Assembly: GCA_903960515.1 (NCBI GenBank)
Contig: CAJCBL010000112.1
Coordinates: 1 to 44,461, forward strand
DNA length: 44,461 bases
DNA from: an uncultured Verrucomicrobiota bacterium
Lineage (GTDB): Bacteria; Verrucomicrobiota; Verrucomicrobiia; Opitutales; Opitutaceae
Reading direction: 5' to 3'
Part shown: positions 41,338 through 44,461 of the stretch, piece after piece
How the letters are laid out: each line of letters begins with the position of its first letter
How positions within the stretch are numbered: the stretch's first letter is position 1
Notes under the pieces: generated by a model
Told to the model about the DNA's origin: nothing
Seen by the model: only the letters and a program-made list of their open reading frames with translations
Databases searched by the model: none
Program-made: the position numbers and the translations under genes

Positions 41338-41450
41338 ACGAGCTGCGCGGCTACACCTACCGCCAGCTCCTCTGGTGGGCCGACCGCCTGGTGGACCGCG
41401 TGAAGGCCGAGGCGGAGGCCACTGAGCGCGCCTCTAAGCGTAGCCGCTAG
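40891..41450 (+). CDS. Tail assembly chaperone, frameshifted long form (lambda gpG-T analogue)
   Basis: A -1 shift at 41235-41241 after codon 117 adds 69 residues. The extension contains GDIGGLLELLRHDGHSVNEL and GYTYRQLLWWADRLVDRV, a well-formed T-like domain, and ends at the TAG at 41448-41450. The total is 186 residues. That frame is open throughout and has no start codon or ribosome site of its own at a sensible place. In lambda and many siphoviruses the same arrangement sets a ratio of G to G-T needed to load the tape measure. Confidence 0.7.
41235..41290 (+). promoter_or_regulatory. Programmed -1 ribosomal frameshift site with downstream hairpin
   Basis: GGGAAAA at 41235-41241 lies in the zero-frame phase G GGA AAA required for simultaneous slippage. 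It is followed after 11 bases by a perfect 8-bp stem (TCGCCTGC at 41253-41260 with GCAGGCGA at 41283-41290; 22-base loop). Confidence 0.75.
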
Positions 41451-41644
41451 TCCCTGCGGCGGGCCCAAGCCTGGGAGCGATTCCAGGCCCATGCGATCAA
41501 GGCCACCGCCAGCACTCCGCCCACCGGATAGATCACCACCGTAGCCAACGCCCAGCCGCCGTACATGCCCCACATCCAGAGCACGCAAAATGCCGCCATG
41601 AGGCAGCCGCCCACCAGCCGCAAAAAGCTGAACAGTTCCTTCAT
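41447..41644 (-). CDS. Small two-span membrane protein on the opposite strand, moron candidate
   Basis: A 65-residue protein, read against the phage late genes. It has two hydrophobic segments (LVGGCLMAAFCVLWMWGMYG and ALATVVIYPVGGVLAVALIA) and a basic end (RSQAWARRRD). It converges with the chaperone gene and the two share the palindrome CTAG as stop on both strands. Such single genes on the opposite strand in late regions are often lysogeny-expressed exclusion proteins. No promoter was identified; only the position and membrane pattern support it. Confidence 0.5.
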   Translation of the reverse strand: MKELFSFLRLVGGCLMAAFCVLWMWGMYGGWALATVVIYPVGGVLAVALIAWAWNRSQAWARRRD

Positions 41645-41703
41645 GGCGGCAGTATGCCACGCCTGAACCTTCGCGCCAAGTACAGCAAAGCCTCCCGTTT
41701 ACC

Positions 41704-44461
41704 ATGCCCTCTCCTCTAGAAATCGTCGTTACGCTTGCCGGTGCCTCGCAGGCATCTGCGGGCTTGAAATCGGTCGAGACGGCCATGGGCAACGTGGGGG
41801 CCGTGATCGGTGCGGTGGTCCCCGCGTTGGCGCCCCTGGCTGCCGCCTTTGCGGGGTTGCGGCAGGCAGTGAACGCCGGGGATGAACTGGCCGACATGGC
41901 GGCCCGGCTGGGCACCTCGGTGAAGGAGTTGGTTGTGTTGCGCCGAGCCCTTGACCTGGTGGGAGCCTCTGCCGGGGCACTGCCTCCGGCCATTTCCGCC
42001 TTCCAACGCTCCCTCTCCGGCCTGAGCGAGGATGGTTCAGCCACCGGCGAGGTATTTGGCCGCCTCGGGCTGGCTGTAGCGTCGCTGCGCACGCTGCCCC
42101 TCACCGAGCAGTTGGCCGCTGTATCGGCCAAGATGCAGGCGCTGCCCTCGCAGGCCGACCGCGTGGCTGTGGCCATGAAGCTCTTTGGCCGAGGAGGCAC
42201 GGAAATCATGCCCATGCTGGTCGACGGCCAGGCTATCGCGCAGGCTGCGCGGGAGGCCGGCGGGCTCGCTGCGGTGATGGATCGCAACGCCAACGCCTTC
42301 GGGGCGATCAACGACAAGGTGGGGGAAATCGGCCTGCACTGGCAGGAGGTTAACGCCATCGTGGCCGAGCGCACTCTGCCGCTCTTCACGGCGGCCGCCA
42401 ACGCGCTCAATTCCATCGATCCGGCAAGCGCCGCCAACGGCATGCAGCGGGGCATGGAGCTCTCGGTGGTGGTGGGTGGCTATTTGGGCATCCGCAAGCT
42501 CGGTGACTTGTTCTCAGCCAAAGCGAAGACTTGGGGGGAGACGATGCTCGTCTCTTCCTCCTATGGCGCCAGCAAGGTGCAGGAAAAGGTCGCCACCAGC
42601 CTCATCGGTTTGCAAGGCAGCCTGGCCAAGATCCTGCCTTGGGGCTTGGCCGCCGCTGTGGCCACCGAAATCGGGCTGGGCATGTACCAGGCTCGGGCCG
42701 ACGAAAAGAACCGCCTCAGCGACCTGCGCGGAGCGACGGGTGAGGCGGTAATCGCCCGGATAAACAAGCTCAAGGCTATCGGTAGCGCCGAGGAGCTGGA
42801 GGCCTTCAAAGCCGAAACTGCCGCCCGGCTGGCACAGTTGGCCATCGCCGAAAAGGAGGTCCAAACCCGGGTAAAACACAACCGGCGCACCGGCGATTTC
42901 TACTCTCCCGAGGATACGGCGAAGCTGGCCGCCATCAACCAAGAGAAACAGGGTGCCGAATCGAGCCTGCGCGTGGCCTCAGATGAAGCGCGGATGGCTA
43001 AGCAGATAGCCGAGGCCCAAGCGAAGGCCGCAGCAGCCCGCGTGGCGCAAGTGGGTGCCTCCCGCCAATTGTTCGAGTGGGAAACCCAGCTCGCCGCCGC
43101 ACAAACTGCGCGCAATCAGCCCGAAATCGACCGCGTGCAGCGCCTCATCGAGGAGCAAAAGCTCAAGGAGCAGCTCAAGCCATTGGGCGCGGAAGCACCC
43201 GCTCTGGTGGCCGGCCGCCTGGCTGTGGAAGACGCCGCACGCTCCCGAGCCCGGCAGGAGCAGACCGCCGCCCTCGCTCTCACCAACCAGCAAACGCAGG
43301 CCGAACTGGCCGGCAATCGCGCCAAGCAGGACGAGCTCAAGCTCGAAGAGCTGGCGCTCAAGCTGCGCCGCGATGCCCAAGCGCTGGGCCCCGCCGGCGA
43401 AGCCGAGGTGCAAAAGCAGCTCGCGCTGGAGCGCCAGCGGCTCGCCCTGGAGTCGGCCCGGGCCCTGCTCGCCCCCAAACTCACCGCAGCCGAGGCCGCA
43501 CTGGCCCGGGTGGAAGCCACTCGCGGGACCATCACCGCCAACACTCTCCTGGACGAGGCCACCAAACGCCAGCGCCTCACCGAAAACACCAAGGACTACC
43601 TGGCGGCCCTCTCCGCCGTGGTGAACTTGAAGCTCCAGGAGGCCAATCTGGCCAAGGACCCCGCCGAGCTCGCCGCCCTCGACGCTCAGATCACCGCCCT
43701 CAACAACCAGGCTGGCACCTACGGCAAGGCCGATCTCCAGCCCAACCGCGCCGAGCGAGCCCAGGCCGGCTACGACAACCGCGCCAATGAGACCGACCAC
43801 TATCAAAGCGCCGGGGCCGGAATGAAGGGCGGAGCTCAGGACTTTGTGACCAGCCTGGGCACGGCGGCCGACAACGCCGCCGAGGCCGTCACCGGCACGC
43901 TCAACTCCGCGCTCTCCTCGACTAGTGACCTGCTCTATAATGTGATTTCGGGGGCCACCTCGATGAAGGATGCGTGGGGGCAGGCTACCCTCGCCATAGG
44001 CCAGTCGTTCCTGCGGATGATCACCGACATGGTCGCCAAGATGATCTGGCGAAATACCATCGAGCGGGCGCTCACGATGATCGGCGTCACCACCCACGTA
44101 GCCGGGGAGGGGGCCAAGACCGCAGCCACCACCACCGGCGGGGGCATCCGCATGCTCGTCTGGATCAAGGAGGCCCTGGCCAGCGTCTACAAGGGTGCCC
44201 TCGAGGCCTTCTCCGCCCTAGCGAGCATCCCCTACGTGGGTCCGTTCCTGGGTGCGGCCGCCATGGCCGCCGCCATCGGCGGGGGCATCGCCCTGGTCGC
44301 CAAGATCGGCCATGCCGATGGCGGACTCATCACCGGCCCCGGCGGCCCGCGTGACGATCGCGTGCCCGCCATGCTCTCGGCCGGCGAATATGTGATCCCA
44401 GCCCACCGGGTGGCCCAGTACGGCCCGGGCTTCTTCGATGCGTTGCGCAACGGCTCGCTCA
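41704..44461 (+). CDS. Tail tape measure protein, cut by the window edge
   Basis: An ATG at 41704 opens a frame without stops through the last base (919 codons). Residues about 1-65 include a hydrophobic stretch (GAVIGAVVPALAPLAAAFAG), then GTSVKELVVLRRALDLVGAS, typical of the start of phage tape measures. Residues about 430-650 are a long Gln/Ala/Glu/Arg coiled coil (IDRVQRLIEEQKLKEQLKPL). Further hydrophobic stretches lie near 830-870. The C-terminal part carries the family end motif ADGGLITGPGGPRDDRVPAM and SAGEYVIPAHRVAQYG, so only a few dozen residues should be missing. It sets tail length and carries DNA-entry functions. Confidence 0.88.
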   Translation, partial: MPSPLEIVVTLAGASQASAGLKSVETAMGNVGAVIGAVVPALAPLAAAFAGLRQAVNAGDELADMAARLGTSVKELVVLRRALDLVGASAGALPPAISAFQRSLSGLSEDGSATGEVFGRLGLAVASLRTLPLTEQLAAVSAKMQALPSQADRVAVAMKLFGRGGTEIMPMLVDGQAIAQAAREAGGLAAVMDRNANAFGAINDKVGEIGLHWQEVNAIVAERTLPLFTAAANALNSIDPASAANGMQRGMELSVVVGGYLGIRKLGDLFSAKAKTWGETMLVSSSYGASKVQEKVATSLIGLQGSLAKILPWGLAAAVATEIGLGMYQARADEKNRLSDLRGATGEAVIARINKLKAIGSAEELEAFKAETAARLAQLAIAEKEVQTRVKHNRRTGDFYSPEDTAKLAAINQEKQGAESSLRVASDEARMAKQIAEAQAKAAAARVAQVGASRQLFEWETQLAAAQTARNQPEIDRVQRLIEEQKLKEQLKPLGAEAPALVAGRLAVEDAARSRARQEQTAALALTNQQTQAELAGNRAKQDELKLEELALKLRRDAQALGPAGEAEVQKQLALERQRLALESARALLAPKLTAAEAALARVEATRGTITANTLLDEATKRQRLTENTKDYLAALSAVVNLKLQEANLAKDPAELAALDAQITALNNQAGTYGKADLQPNRAERAQAGYDNRANETDHYQSAGAGMKGGAQDFVTSLGTAADNAAEAVTGTLNSALSSTSDLLYNVISGATSMKDAWGQATLAIGQSFLRMITDMVAKMIWRNTIERALTMIGVTTHVAGEGAKTAATTTGGGIRMLVWIKEALASVYKGALEAFSALASIPYVGPFLGAAAMAAAIGGGIALVAKIGHADGGLITGPGGPRDDRVPAMLSAGEYVIPAHRVAQYGPGFFDALRNGSL

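Noticed and set aside
40866-42455. A 529-codon minus-strand frame over the chaperone and tape measure region
   Set aside because: It is antisense to genes with clear phage identity and a frameshift site. It shows the Ser/Ala/Arg composition typical of shadows in GC-rich DNA.
1-44461. tRNA, rRNA or riboswitch genes
   Set aside because: I looked for cloverleaf-like patterns and conserved rRNA or riboswitch cores by eye in the gaps and found none. Most gaps are too short or are repeat arrays.

Overview
The window is GC-rich DNA (by eye around 65% G+C) that fits a Verrucomicrobia-type bacterium, possibly Opitutales. This placement is inference. It rests on orphan secretin-N-domain proteins, a solute-binding protein fused to an OmpA domain, the scarcity of strong Shine-Dalgarno sequences, and spacers built from heptanucleotide repeats. 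No rRNA or tRNA gene and no CRISPR array was seen.

Host part, 1 to about 16.97 kb. On the minus strand lies a tandem family of small exported or membrane proteins with secretin-N (STN-like) domains. These are three full genes and a fourth that runs off the left edge, all joined by ATGA overlaps. After them, still on the minus strand, come a family-2 glycosyltransferase, SlyX, a YyaL/DUF255 protein, a 1390-residue coiled-coil protein with a degenerate receiver domain, and a NatA/NatB-like ABC exporter pair. On the plus strand are an unassigned beta-rich protein, a TrmH/SpoU-type RNA methyltransferase and the binding-protein/OmpA fusion.

Prophage part, about 16.97 kb to the right edge, which cuts it. 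This is a Mu-like transposable prophage. It has a leftward immunity block (repressor and two small genes) and, diverging from it with only 5 bp between start codons, a Ner-like gene. A further DNA-binding protein, a MuA-type transposase and a MuB-type ATPase interrupted by apparent frameshifts follow. Then come many small early/middle genes, including a DnaA-domain-IV protein and several helix-turn-helix proteins. The head module holds gp25/gp26-like proteins, TerS, TerL, a DUF935 portal, the protease/scaffold, a decoration protein, the major capsid protein, a collagen-like surface protein, gp36-like, MuF with a C-terminal PBECR nuclease-like domain, and gpG. The tail module holds a gp37-like protein, a tail tube, tail chaperones with a -1 frameshift site, and a tape measure cut by the window edge. 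No sheath gene was found between tube and tape measure, which suggests a siphovirus like B3/D3112.

The most striking structure is not a gene. Most prophage spacers of about 35 to 60 bp are tandem arrays of 7-bp units (TCCGC-core, CTTCAGC or CTACTCN type) ending within a few bases of the next start codon. Genes without a spacer are instead coupled by ATGA or GTGA overlaps. Some arrays run into coding sequence, where three units encode a heptapeptide, and related arrays sit inside the terminase and a membrane-protein gene.
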